This document shows, in pieces, positions 16,529-23,764 of a DNA stretch of 38,987 bases (its first letter is position 1; every line of letters begins with the position of its first letter). The position numbers and the translations under genes were made by a program. Origin of the DNA: Actinomycetota bacterium (GTDB lineage Bacteria; Actinomycetota; Thermoleophilia; Solirubrobacterales; Solirubrobacteraceae); the NCBI GenBank assembly GCA_005788585.1, contig SYBY01000036.1, positions 1 through 38,987 on the forward strand, in the 5' to 3' direction. Under the pieces are notes generated by a model that had not been told where the DNA came from, searched no databases, and saw only the letters and a program-made list of their open reading frames with translations.

Positions 16529-16582
16529 GCTCCTCCCCCGAGGAGCCCGGTCGCCCCGCTCGGGACAGGGGCGGGGCGACCG
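16529..16582. terminator. Double hairpin between convergent genes
   Basis: Two perfect inverted repeats sit back to back in the 72-bp gap between convergent genes: GCTCCTC-CCCC-GAGGAGC (16529-16546) and an 11-bp stem 16548-16558/16572-16582. The second ends 14 nt before the aldehyde dehydrogenase stop codon. Together they would stop transcription from both sides. Confidence 0.75.
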
Positions 16583-16595
16583 ACGTCGTTGCCGG

Positions 16596-18242
16596 CTACT
16601 TGATGCCCGGCGTGCGCTTGAGGATGCGCAGGCCGAGCGTCATGACCTTCGCCCACATGGCGGGGGTCATCGGCTTGACCGGTGCGATCGGCATCAGGCG
16701 CTGGACGGCGACGCCCTGCGACTCGGTGTACTTCTTGATGCCCTCGGCGCCATGGCGGCGGCCCAGGCCGGAGTCGCCCATGCCGCCCATGGGGGCGTCG
16801 GTCGAGCCCCACGTGGCGATGTAGCCCTCGTTGACGTTCACGGTGCCGGAGCGCAGGCGCGCGGCGATCTTCCGGCCGCGCGCGGTGTCCTTCGTCCACA
16901 CGCTGGCGTTCAGGCCGTACTCGGTGTCGTTGGCGCGGGCGATCGCGTCGTCCTCGTCCGTGAACCGGCTGACCGCGACGACCGGGCCGAAGGTCTCCTC
17001 GCGGAAGCACGTCATGCCCTCGCTGATCCCGTCGAGCAGCGTCGGCTCATGGAAGTACGGGCCGATGTCCGGCCGCGCCTTGCCGCCGGCCAGCACCTTC
17101 GCGCCCTTCTTCACCGCGTCCTCGACGTGGGCGCGCACCGTGTCGAGCTGGCCCTGGGAGATCAGCGACCCCATGTCGGCCTTCCACGACAGGTCGGTGT
17201 TCAGCTTCATCTCGCCGATGCGCTGCGCGAGGCGGCGGGTGAACTCGTCGGCCACGCTCTCGTGGACGAGGAGGCGCTCGATCGAGATGCAGAGCTGACC
17301 GGCGTTGCCGAACATCGCGCGCTCGGCGCCGTCGACGGCCTTGCTGATGTTCGCGTCCTCGCAGACGATCATCGCGTTCTTGCCGCCGAGCTCCATCGAG
17401 CACGGGATGAGCTGCTCGCCGGCCTGCGACGCGACGGTGCGGCCCGTCGCGGTCGAGCCCGTGAACATGATGTAGTCGCTGCCCTCGATCATCGGCTTGC
17501 CCAGGCGCGCGCCCGAGCCGGTGACGACCTGGAACAGGTCGGCGGGCATCCCCGCCTCGCGCAGGAGCTCGACGCCCCACAGCGCGCAGAACGGCGTCTG
17601 CTGGTCGGGCTTCAGGACGACGGCGTTGCCGGCCATGAGCGCGGGCGTCGCGTCGCTGATCGCCAGCGTCAGCGGGTAGTTCCACGGCGCGATGATCGCG
17701 ACGACGCCGATCGGGTGGTGGTGCTGCCAGGACTGGGTCAGGACGGGGATCGCGCCCTGGCGCTTCTGCGTGCGCAGGTGCGCTTCACCGGTGTTCGCGT
17801 AGTAGCGCGCGACGATCGCGGTGTCGATGACCTCCTCGAACGCCTGCGCGCGGGCCTTGCCGGCCTCGATCTGCAGCAGGTCGAGCGCCTCGGCCTGACG
17901 GTCGAGGACCAGGTCGTGGAAGCGCAGGAGGATGGCCTTGCGCTCGGCGAAGCTCGTCTGCGCCCAGCGGGCCTGGGCGACCCGCGCGCGCTCGAGCGCG
18001 GCGGTCAGGTCGGCTTCGTCGCACATCGGCACCGAGCCGATGGTCTGGCCCGTGAACGGGGCCTCGACCTCACGCATCTCACGCGGGCCCTCGGTGCGGA
18101 CGATGCCGGCGAGCCGTTCGAGGCGCGCGGCGTCGATGAGCGTCGAGCCGGTGGACGGGCGCGGGGCCGTGGGGGCCTTCGCGGTGGGATGACCGTTGGT
18201 CGCGGCGGCGGCGCCGTTGGACGTGGCGGCGGTTGAGGACAT
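16596..18242 (-). CDS. gabD2: NAD(P)-dependent aldehyde dehydrogenase, succinate-semialdehyde type
   Basis: A 548-aa aldehyde dehydrogenase. The first 45 residues are a low-complexity Ala/Pro/Thr extension. Cofactor motifs are VVAIIAPWNYPL, VLKPDQQTP and FTGSTATGR; the catalytic Glu is in MELGGKNA and the catalytic Cys in GNAGQLCISIER; EETFGPVVAV follows. Overall it resembles actinobacterial GabD2, which oxidises succinic semialdehyde to succinate; the exact substrate is an inference. The ATG at 18242 has GGAGG 7 nt upstream. It follows the PadR gene by 62 nt on the same strand and is last in a minus-strand run with an alcohol dehydrogenase, so it could take the aldehyde made by that enzyme. 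Confidence 0.88.
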   Translation of the reverse strand: MSSTAATSNGAAAATNGHPTAKAPTAPRPSTGSTLIDAARLERLAGIVRTEGPREMREVEAPFTGQTIGSVPMCDEADLTAALERARVAQARWAQTSFAERKAILLRFHDLVLDRQAEALDLLQIEAGKARAQAFEEVIDTAIVARYYANTGEAHLRTQKRQGAIPVLTQSWQHHHPIGVVAIIAPWNYPLTLAISDATPALMAGNAVVLKPDQQTPFCALWGVELLREAGMPADLFQVVTGSGARLGKPMIEGSDYIMFTGSTATGRTVASQAGEQLIPCSMELGGKNAMIVCEDANISKAVDGAERAMFGNAGQLCISIERLLVHESVADEFTRRLAQRIGEMKLNTDLSWKADMGSLISQGQLDTVRAHVEDAVKKGAKVLAGGKARPDIGPYFHEPTLLDGISEGMTCFREETFGPVVAVSRFTDEDDAIARANDTEYGLNASVWTKDTARGRKIAARLRSGTVNVNEGYIATWGSTDAPMGGMGDSGLGRRHGAEGIKKYTESQGVAVQRLMPIAPVKPMTPAMWAKVMTLGLRILKRTPGIK

Positions 18243-18304
18243 GCAGGTGCCTCCGGGAGTCTGGGGGGCCAAGGGTATCGGCCCACCCCAGCCCGTCCAT
18301 CTCC

Positions 18305-18829
18305 TCAGTCGTCGAGCGTCTCGTCTTGCAGGTCGATGAGCGCGCGGTGCAGCGCGGTGCCGAAGCGCAGGACCCGCTCGGCCTCGGGCAGGTTCCCGGC
18401 CGCGCGCACCCCCGCGAGGTAGTGCTCGAGCAGTTCGAGCTGCTCGGCGTGCCAGGCGCGCTTGCGCTCGGCCAGCGGCGCGGGGTCGGCGCCGAAGAAC
18501 ACCTTGAGCATGCTCTCGTCGTGCATCGCCGGCGGAGCGGCGTTCGCATCGGCGAGCCACGCGTCGAGGGCCGCGCGGCCACGCTTGGTGACGGTGTACT
18601 CCTTGCGGCGGCGCCCGCCCTCCTCCTGCTCTTCGTGCAGGTAGCCGCCGCCGGCCAGCCGTGCCGGCTCGGCGTAGAGGGTGGTGTGCGGCGTCGGCCA
18701 GAAGTTCGCGACCGTCAGCTCGACGGCCCGCTTCAGGTCGTACGGGGTGGCGGTGCCGAGCTGCGCGACGAGGCCGAGCACGACGTACGACGTGCTCGTC
18801 AGCTTGATGTCCTGAACCCCCTCAGCCAC
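18305..18829 (-). CDS. PadR family transcriptional regulator
   Basis: A 174-aa DNA-binding protein. The N-terminal winged helix is typical of PadR: SYVVLGLVAQLGTATPYDLK, then FWPTPHTTLYAEPARLAGGGYL and RRRKEYTVTKRGRAALDAWL. A helical C-terminal dimerisation domain follows, with ERKRAWHAEQLELLEHYL. GTG 18829 is preferred because AGGA lies 7 nt upstream; GTG 18835, two codons earlier, is possible. PadR proteins repress genes for phenolic-acid response, efflux or detoxification and often control a neighbour. The likely target is the aldehyde dehydrogenase directly downstream, or the whole run. No clear operator could be picked out. Confidence 0.88.
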   Translation of the reverse strand: MAEGVQDIKLTSTSYVVLGLVAQLGTATPYDLKRAVELTVANFWPTPHTTLYAEPARLAGGGYLHEEQEEGGRRRKEYTVTKRGRAALDAWLADANAAPPAMHDESMLKVFFGADPAPLAERKRAWHAEQLELLEHYLAGVRAAGNLPEAERVLRFGTALHRALIDLQDETLDD

Positions 18830-18870
18830 CGGCACATCCTGCTCTATTCGCCGGACCGCCGTCGTGCGGC

Positions 18871-20046
18871 TCAGTGCTCGAGCTGATGGCGCAGCCGGTC
18901 GCGCAGCTCGGCGAAACGCCAGGTCTCGTAGGCGATGAGCAGCCAGAGCAGGGCGACGATGACGCCGACGATCGCCAGCGCGGCGACGTCGCGGGTCAGC
19001 GGGATGAGCGCGAGGAGCACGACGGCGATGACGAGCCGCTGGACGCTGAACCGGTGCACGTTGCGCCAGCGGAACGCCACATGGCCGAGCAGGTACAGCG
19101 CGGGGCCCCCGAGCAGCGCGACCGCCGGGACGAGCTTCAGCGGGTCTTCCACGTGTTCGATGGTCTTCTTCAGGCCGAGCGCGCACAGGACGATGCCGAT
19201 CATCATCGGCAGGTGCAGATAGGAGTACGAGTCACGTGCGATCCCGTTCTGCTCGCGTCCCTTCTCGGCCGTGGCCAGCCGCCGTTCGGCGACGAGCGCG
19301 ACGACGTCGAAGTACAGCCACCACAGCGCCGAGGCGATCGCGATGCCGCCGAGCGCGGCAAGGACCTCGCCCGTGCCGAGGTCGATCCCCTCCGCCCCCA
19401 CGCCGATGGCGACGATCGACTCGCCCAGCGCGATGATGAGGATCAGGCCATGACGTTCGGCGTAGTGCCCTGGCGCGATCGTCCAGCCGTCCTGTCCGGC
19501 GACCAGCGGGCCGCCGTAGTCGATGAGCAGGGCGAGCGCCCAGACGGCGCCCTGCACCTCGGCGTCGAGGAACGACGCGCCGACGATGAGGCCCACGCCG
19601 ACCGCGGTGCTCACCGCGAGTCCGACGACGGACGAGCGCAGCTTCGGATCGTCACGACTGGCAAGCCAGAACAGCCAGATGTGGGCGAAGCGGACGCCTC
19701 CGTAGGCGCAGGCGAAGAGCAGCGCCCGGTCGTCGAAGGCCGCGGGGACGCAGAGCGCGACGATGATCAGCGCGCCCATCGCGGAGAACATCGCGAACCG
19801 GACCGCGCCCTCCTCGGGGTCGACGACGCTGGTCAGCCAGGCGTACCCGACCCACGTCCACCACAGCAGGGCCATGATGAGGACGCCCTTGGCGAAGCCC
19901 TCCCACGTCGGCTGGGAGGCCAGCAGCGCCGTGACCTGCGTGATCGCCAGGACGAAGACGAGGTCGACGAACAGCTCGAGGGGCTTGACGCGCGCCTCGT
20001 CGTCACGGCGGACGGGGCCCAGGCGGCGGGCGGTGGCGGTGCTCAC
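18871..20046 (-). CDS. LtrA family membrane protein (low temperature requirement A)
   Basis: A 391-aa integral membrane protein with about ten hydrophobic segments. Near the N-terminus KPLELFVDLVFVLAITQVT is the family hallmark, followed by WWTWVGYAWLTS and the conserved HYAERHGLILIIALGESIVA in the middle, then SYSYLHLPMMIGI. LtrA was first described in Listeria as needed for growth in the cold; its biochemical role is not established. The GTG at 20046 starts 14 nt after the upstream CMD-family gene ends, so the two are probably cotranscribed. The ribosome-binding site is weak and the start is chosen because the hallmark should lie near the N-terminus. Confidence 0.87.
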   Translation of the reverse strand: MSTATARRLGPVRRDDEARVKPLELFVDLVFVLAITQVTALLASQPTWEGFAKGVLIMALLWWTWVGYAWLTSVVDPEEGAVRFAMFSAMGALIIVALCVPAAFDDRALLFACAYGGVRFAHIWLFWLASRDDPKLRSSVVGLAVSTAVGVGLIVGASFLDAEVQGAVWALALLIDYGGPLVAGQDGWTIAPGHYAERHGLILIIALGESIVAIGVGAEGIDLGTGEVLAALGGIAIASALWWLYFDVVALVAERRLATAEKGREQNGIARDSYSYLHLPMMIGIVLCALGLKKTIEHVEDPLKLVPAVALLGGPALYLLGHVAFRWRNVHRFSVQRLVIAVVLLALIPLTRDVAALAIVGVIVALLWLLIAYETWRFAELRDRLRHQLEH

Positions 20047-20060
20047 GGCGCGGGATTCTG

Positions 20061-20648
20061 TCAGCGGTCGGACTCGGTCTGCACGCCAAGTCCGTTCAGC
20101 GTCATCGCGAGGCCCTCGTACGCGCCGACGAGCATGAGGACCTCGATCAGATCGCGCTCGTCGAGGTGCGCGCGGAGGTCGTTCCAGGTCTCGTCGCTCA
20201 GCGCATGGGCGGCGTGCAGCTCGTCGGCGCAGCGCAGCAGCGCTTCCTGTCGCGGCGTCCACCCGCCGGCGAGTGGCCCTTCCACCACTGCGGCGATGCG
20301 GTCGGCCGGCAGGCCGCAGTTGAGGCCGAGCAGCACGTGCTGGTGCCACTCGTAGGCCGACCCCGTGTTCGCCGCGACGCGGAGGATGATGAGCTCGGTG
20401 TCGACCCGCGGGAGCCTGCCGCCGGGCATGAGCGCGCCGGCGAAGATCAGCCAGCGGCGAAACAGCCACCGGTGCCGGCCGAGGGTCGTGAAGATGTTGA
20501 TCGGCCCCGTCCCGGCGATGCGGCCGGCGATGGCGGCGATGATCCAGTTCAGGACGCCCGTGTCGGCGCGCCGTCCCGGCAGGATGCGCGCCTCCGAAGG
20601 TCCACGGGGCGGAACGAGGGCGCGCAGATCAGGCAGAGTCGGCTCCAT
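20061..20648 (-). CDS. Carboxymuconolactone decarboxylase (CMD) family protein
   Basis: A 195-aa all-helical protein of the CMD/AhpD superfamily. The core is LIILRVAANTGSAYEWHQHV (E-W-x-x-H, as in the CMD branch) followed by LNCGLPADRIAAV and LLRCADELHAAHALSDETW. The AhpD peroxidase CxxC is absent, so it is probably not a thiol peroxidase; the family also holds ring-fission-lactone decarboxylases and many members of unknown role. ATG 20648 is preferred over ATG 20660: a GATAAT -10-like hexamer lies 10 nt before it and no Shine-Dalgarno is seen, giving a very short leader. It starts 17 nt after the alcohol dehydrogenase gene ends but seems to have its own promoter with a palindromic operator. 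Confidence 0.85.
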   Translation of the reverse strand: MEPTLPDLRALVPPRGPSEARILPGRRADTGVLNWIIAAIAGRIAGTGPINIFTTLGRHRWLFRRWLIFAGALMPGGRLPRVDTELIILRVAANTGSAYEWHQHVLLGLNCGLPADRIAAVVEGPLAGGWTPRQEALLRCADELHAAHALSDETWNDLRAHLDERDLIEVLMLVGAYEGLAMTLNGLGVQTESDR

Positions 20649-20649
20649 A

Positions 20650-20663
20650 ATAATGACCATTAT
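20650..20663 (-). promoter_or_regulatory. AT-rich palindrome at the CMD-family gene start
   Basis: ATAATG-AC-CATTAT is a perfect 6+6 bp inverted repeat that overlaps GATAAT on the minus strand, the likely -10 of the CMD-family gene. It nearly matches the palindrome at 14492-14509. A protein bound here would block that promoter. The TetR encoded 1 kb upstream on the same strand (21735-22430) is one candidate regulator. Confidence 0.6.
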
Positions 20664-20665
20664 CT

Positions 20666-21724
20666 CTACATGGTCGACATGTCAATGACGTACCGGAAAT
20701 CCAGCTGCCCGGCGGCCATCTTCTCGTAGGCCGCGTTGATGCCCTCGGCGGGGATCGTCTCGATGTCCGCCGTGATCTGCCGCTCGGCGCAGAAGTCGAG
20801 GAGCTCCTGGGTCTCGGGCAGTCCGCCGATCGGTGAGCCGGTCACGCTGCGCCGCCGCGCGAGCAGCAGGCGGGCGTCGACGCCCTCGGTGATCGGCTCG
20901 ACCGCGCCGACGATCACCAGTGTCCCGTCGAGACGCAGCAGCTTGACGTAGGGGTCCAGCCCATGGGTCACGGGGATCGTGTCGATGATGAGGTCGAGCG
21001 ACTCGCGCACGCGGCGCAGGTCGTCGCGCTCGGTTGAGACGACGACGTCGTGCGCGCCGGCCGCCCGCGCACGTTCGGCCTTCGCCGGGCTGCGTGTGAT
21101 CGCGGTGACCTCGGCGCCCAGTGCGGAGGCGAGCTTGATCGCCATGAGGCCGAGCCCGCCGAATCCGGCGACCCCGACGCGCGTCCCCGGGCCGGCCTCG
21201 TAGTGGCGCAGTGGCGACCACGTCGTGATGCCGGCGCACAGGATCGGCGCTGCGGCTGCCGGGTCGAGCCCGTCGGGGATGCGCAGGACGAACCGGTCCT
21301 GCACGACGATCGCGTTCGAGTACCCCCCGAACGTCGCGTGATCGAAGTCCGCGTCCGGCGAGTTGTAGGTCATGACCCCGCCGCGGCAGAACTGCTCGAG
21401 GCCGCGCCGGCAGGCGTCGCATTCCCGGCACGAATCCACGAGGCACCCGACGCCGACGGTGTCGCCGGGCGCGAACGTCGTGACGCCGGGGCCGACCTCC
21501 CGGACGGTGCCGATGATCTCGTGGCCGGGGACGCACGGGTACATCGTGCCGTGCCATTCGTTGCGTGCCGTGTGCAGATCCGAGTGGCAGATCCCGCACC
21601 AGTCGATGTCGATCACGACGTCGCCCTGACGCGGCGCGCGCCGCTCGAAGTCGATCGGTGCGAGCGGGGCGTCGGCCGCCTGAGCGGCCCAGCCCCGGGC
21701 GGGGAGCGGGGGAAGCGTGGCCAT
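20666..21724 (-). CDS. Zinc-dependent alcohol dehydrogenase, cinnamyl-alcohol/AdhC-like
   Basis: A 352-aa medium-chain dehydrogenase oxidising alcohols or reducing aldehydes with NAD(P). The catalytic zinc site is CGICHSDLH and PGHEIIG; the structural zinc site is the four cysteines of CRECDACRRGLEQFC. The Rossmann motif is VGVAGFGGLGLMAIKLA. A YNSPDADFDHATFGGYSN segment is typical of the NADP-preferring CAD/YahK-like branch. ATG 21724 begins 10 nt after the upstream TetR gene ends. TAGCGT lies 7 nt before the ATG and starts with the TetR TAG stop, so this gene may also have its own leaderless promoter. It is probably grouped with the CMD-family gene and the downstream aldehyde dehydrogenase. 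Confidence 0.92.
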   Translation of the reverse strand: MATLPPLPARGWAAQAADAPLAPIDFERRAPRQGDVVIDIDWCGICHSDLHTARNEWHGTMYPCVPGHEIIGTVREVGPGVTTFAPGDTVGVGCLVDSCRECDACRRGLEQFCRGGVMTYNSPDADFDHATFGGYSNAIVVQDRFVLRIPDGLDPAAAAPILCAGITTWSPLRHYEAGPGTRVGVAGFGGLGLMAIKLASALGAEVTAITRSPAKAERARAAGAHDVVVSTERDDLRRVRESLDLIIDTIPVTHGLDPYVKLLRLDGTLVIVGAVEPITEGVDARLLLARRRSVTGSPIGGLPETQELLDFCAERQITADIETIPAEGINAAYEKMAAGQLDFRYVIDMSTM

Positions 21725-21731
21725 GGGCTGC

Positions 21732-21737
21732 ACGCTA
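21732..21737 (-). promoter_or_regulatory. -10-like TAGCGT formed from the TetR stop codon
   Basis: On the minus strand the TAG stop of the TetR gene continues into TAGCGT, 7 nt before the alcohol dehydrogenase ATG. The same hexamer, also starting with a stop codon, precedes the cyclase gene at 23759-23764. Spacing fits a leaderless transcript. Confidence 0.45.
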
Positions 21738-22430
21738 CTCCGGTGCGAAGGCAAGCAGCTCGAGCATCTCGTAGACGGTGGGGGACAGATCGGGCAACGA
21801 CGCGGTGCCGTGCTCGAGGATGTGGGCGAGCACCAGCTCGCCGACACCGCCGACGAACATGAGGAGCACCTCCTCACCGGGCACGCGAATCGTGGGGTCG
21901 ACCTCCGCGGCCGCCGTCATCAGCCGGTGGATCGAGCGCGCGAACTCGCGGTTGATCGCGCGCTGGCGCTCGAGCGCGCGATGCCCCGCCGCGGGTCCCT
22001 CGACGACGCGCAGGCGGGTGAACAGCGGGATCGCGGCGATCTGCTCGAGGAACCCGCGGATCGCCTCGTCGGCCTGTCGGCGGGGGTCCTCCGGGTGCGG
22101 GGCGTCGTGGATCACGCCGACCACGATCCCGTCGAGCAGCGAGAACGTGGCGAAGAACGCCGACTCCTTGTCACCGAACAGGGCGTAGAACGTCTTGCTG
22201 GACACGCCGGCGCGCTCGATGATCGCCTTCGACGACGCCGCGGCGTAGCCCAGCTCGTTGACGACCTCGGCTGTCGCGACGATGATCCGCGCGCGCTGCG
22301 CCGTCTCCACCTGCGACCGCGTCAGGTTGTGCCGGTGACGCGGCAGCGGGGTTCGCTCCTCGGTGGCGGTCAGCCGGAAGACCTCCTCGATGAGGGGCCC
22401 GTCGATCTCGTACTCGTGCTCGTGCGCCAC
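21735..22430 (-). CDS. TetR/AcrR family transcriptional regulator
   Basis: A 231-aa repressor-type protein with an N-terminal extension of about 45 residues before the DNA-binding domain. The helix-turn-helix lies at about 60-90 (YAAASSKAIIERAGVSSKTF, then YALFGDKESAF). The helical ligand-binding domain follows, with FVGGVGELVLAHILEHG near the end. The GTG at 22430 lies 6 nt after TACGAT, a -10-like hexamer, without a Shine-Dalgarno, so it looks leaderless. Being directly upstream of the alcohol dehydrogenase and CMD-family genes on the same strand, it most likely controls that group. Its inducer is unknown. Confidence 0.9.
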   Translation of the reverse strand: MAHEHEYEIDGPLIEEVFRLTATEERTPLPRHRHNLTRSQVETAQRARIIVATAEVVNELGYAAASSKAIIERAGVSSKTFYALFGDKESAFFATFSLLDGIVVGVIHDAPHPEDPRRQADEAIRGFLEQIAAIPLFTRLRVVEGPAAGHRALERQRAINREFARSIHRLMTAAAEVDPTIRVPGEEVLLMFVGGVGELVLAHILEHGTASLPDLSPTVYEMLELLAFAPE

Positions 22431-22436
22431 CGCCCG

Positions 22437-22442
22437 ATCGTA
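22437..22442 (-). promoter_or_regulatory. -10-like TACGAT of the TetR gene
   Basis: TACGAT on the minus strand ends 6 nt before the GTG start of the TetR gene, in the 38-bp gap after the lipoprotein gene. Adjacent small palindromes CGATCG and CGTACG overlap it and could belong to an autoregulatory operator. No -35 element is obvious. Confidence 0.4.
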
Positions 22443-22468
22443 CGCACGTCCAAGGCGGCGGGCGCGGC

Positions 22469-22903
22469 TCAGGTGTCGACGGTCGGCCCGGCGGCCGGGC
22501 TGTCCTCGACACGCAGCCAGTCGGTGATCCTGCCGTCACGCACGCGGATGGCGACCCGCGCGATCGCGCCCCGGCCGTCGCCGCAGTCGGTGCCCCCGCG
22601 CCGGGCGGTGAGACGGAACGTGGCGATGACGAACCCGTCGTCGTCGTCCTGCGTGCCCTCGAGCCGCGCGCCGCACGGCAGGGCGGCGTTGAAGGACCGG
22701 ACGGCGGCCCGGCTCGTGAGCCGCTCGGGCGGCCCGCCGTTGGCCACGCGGCTGGGGACGGCGAACTGCTCGGCCGCGGCGTCGACGTCGCCGGCGCGCA
22801 GGGTGTCAGCCCAGGTCCGGATGACGTCTTCGGGCTGCTGCTCGCTGCCGCCGCAGCCGGCGAGCGTTCCGACCAGCAGCACGAGCAGGAGGCGTGCGCC
22901 CAT
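22469..22903 (-). CDS. Small lipoprotein with NTF2/SnoaL-like domain
   Basis: A 144-aa exported lipoprotein. MGARLLLVLLVGTLAGCGGS is a lipoprotein signal with lipobox LAGC, so the mature protein would be anchored through Cys17. The rest (about 25-140) has the helix-then-sheet pattern of small NTF2-like domains: EDVIRTWADTLRAGDVDAAA, then strands ending RVAIRVRDGRITDWLRVED. Two further cysteines (LPCGA and TDCGDG) may form a disulfide. The ATG is separated by one base from the cyclase stop codon, so translation is coupled to the cyclase. A ligand-binding or sensory role beside the cyclase is possible; function unknown. Confidence 0.8.
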   Translation of the reverse strand: MGARLLLVLLVGTLAGCGGSEQQPEDVIRTWADTLRAGDVDAAAEQFAVPSRVANGGPPERLTSRAAVRSFNAALPCGARLEGTQDDDDGFVIATFRLTARRGGTDCGDGRGAIARVAIRVRDGRITDWLRVEDSPAAGPTVDT

Positions 22904-22904
22904 G

Positions 22905-23750
22905 TCAGGTACTACGGGTGCCGGGCCCTCGCGGGTTCGACGACGGCGCCGCGGGCGCGATCGCATGCACTTCGAGGTCCCGCGGCGCGCCCTTGGCACG
23001 GAACCGCCGCCGCCGCTTCACCCTGAGCCCCGCGGTGTCGAGCGCGGCCAGGGCCCGGTCGGAGACGAGGACCTCCCCGCCCTTCGCGGCGTCGGTCACG
23101 CGCGCGGCGACGTTCACGTCGACGCCGAGGTAGTCCCGGCCGACCCGCCGCGGCCGCCCGACGTGCACCCCCACCCGCAGCTGGGCGGCATGCCCGTCGA
23201 CCACGACGCCGGCGAGCCGGCGCTGGATCTCCAGCGCGGCGTCGACGGCGTGCTGCGCATCGGGGAAGACCGCCATGTGGCCGTCGCCCAGGCGCTTGAC
23301 GACCCGGCCGCGGCTCTCGATCGCCGGCTCGACGACCGAGGCGACCTCTCGCAGCAGCTCGAGCGCACGCTCGTCGCCCGCGTCCAGCGCCCACGACGAG
23401 AACCCGACGAGGTCGGTGAAGGCGATCGCGATCTCGTCGGTGCCGGCGCCTCGGCCGATCGACTCGGCGAGCGCCTGCCAGACCTGCAGCGCGCCCAGGC
23501 CCAGTTCCCGCGCCGCGCTCGGCTGTTCGGCCCCGAGCTCTGCGAGGTGGCGGGCGAGGACGAGCGACGGCCGGTCCTCCGCCGCGGTCGAGAGCGCGTC
23601 GCCGAACTTCGGGTCGCCCGGCAGCGCGGCGCGGGTCGCCCGCGTGGCCTGCACCACGGCGGGGTGCGCGTCGAACCGGCGTGAGGCCAGGCGGACGCGG
23701 TCGAGCCGGCGCGCCTTCGGAGTGTCGTCCGCGCTCGGCTCGAGGTCCAT
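22905..23750 (-). CDS. Class III adenylate/guanylate cyclase
   Basis: A 281-aa cytoplasmic protein with a helical N-terminal region (about 1-105) and a C-terminal class III cyclase domain (about 106-265). Catalytic residues are present: metal aspartates Asp113 (FTDLVGFSSW) and Asp156 (RLGDGHMAVF), Lys152 for base recognition, and Asp211, Asn213 and Arg217 in YLGVDVNVAARV. The Lys/Asp pair suggests ATP rather than GTP, hence cAMP. There is no membrane segment or known sensor domain. The ATG lies 8 nt after TAGCGT, whose TAG is the sulfatase stop codon, consistent with its own leaderless message. The lipoprotein gene follows after one base. Confidence 0.9.
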   Translation of the reverse strand: MDLEPSADDTPKARRLDRVRLASRRFDAHPAVVQATRATRAALPGDPKFGDALSTAAEDRPSLVLARHLAELGAEQPSAARELGLGALQVWQALAESIGRGAGTDEIAIAFTDLVGFSSWALDAGDERALELLREVASVVEPAIESRGRVVKRLGDGHMAVFPDAQHAVDAALEIQRRLAGVVVDGHAAQLRVGVHVGRPRRVGRDYLGVDVNVAARVTDAAKGGEVLVSDRALAALDTAGLRVKRRRRFRAKGAPRDLEVHAIAPAAPSSNPRGPGTRST

Positions 23751-23758
23751 GCGCGCGG

Positions 23759-23764
23759 ACGCTA
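23759..23764 (-). promoter_or_regulatory. -10-like TAGCGT formed from the sulfatase stop codon
   Basis: The TAG stop of the sulfatase gene is the first half of TAGCGT on the minus strand, 8 nt before the cyclase ATG. No Shine-Dalgarno lies in the 11-bp gap. This is the same arrangement as at 21732-21737. Confidence 0.45.

Noticed and set aside
20680..20695. ACATG-GTCGA-CATGT near the end of the alcohol dehydrogenase gene as a further operator
   Set aside because: It spans about 20668-20682 inside the coding end of the alcohol dehydrogenase gene, so coding constraint may explain it. The 5-bp arms are too short to claim without a second matching site.
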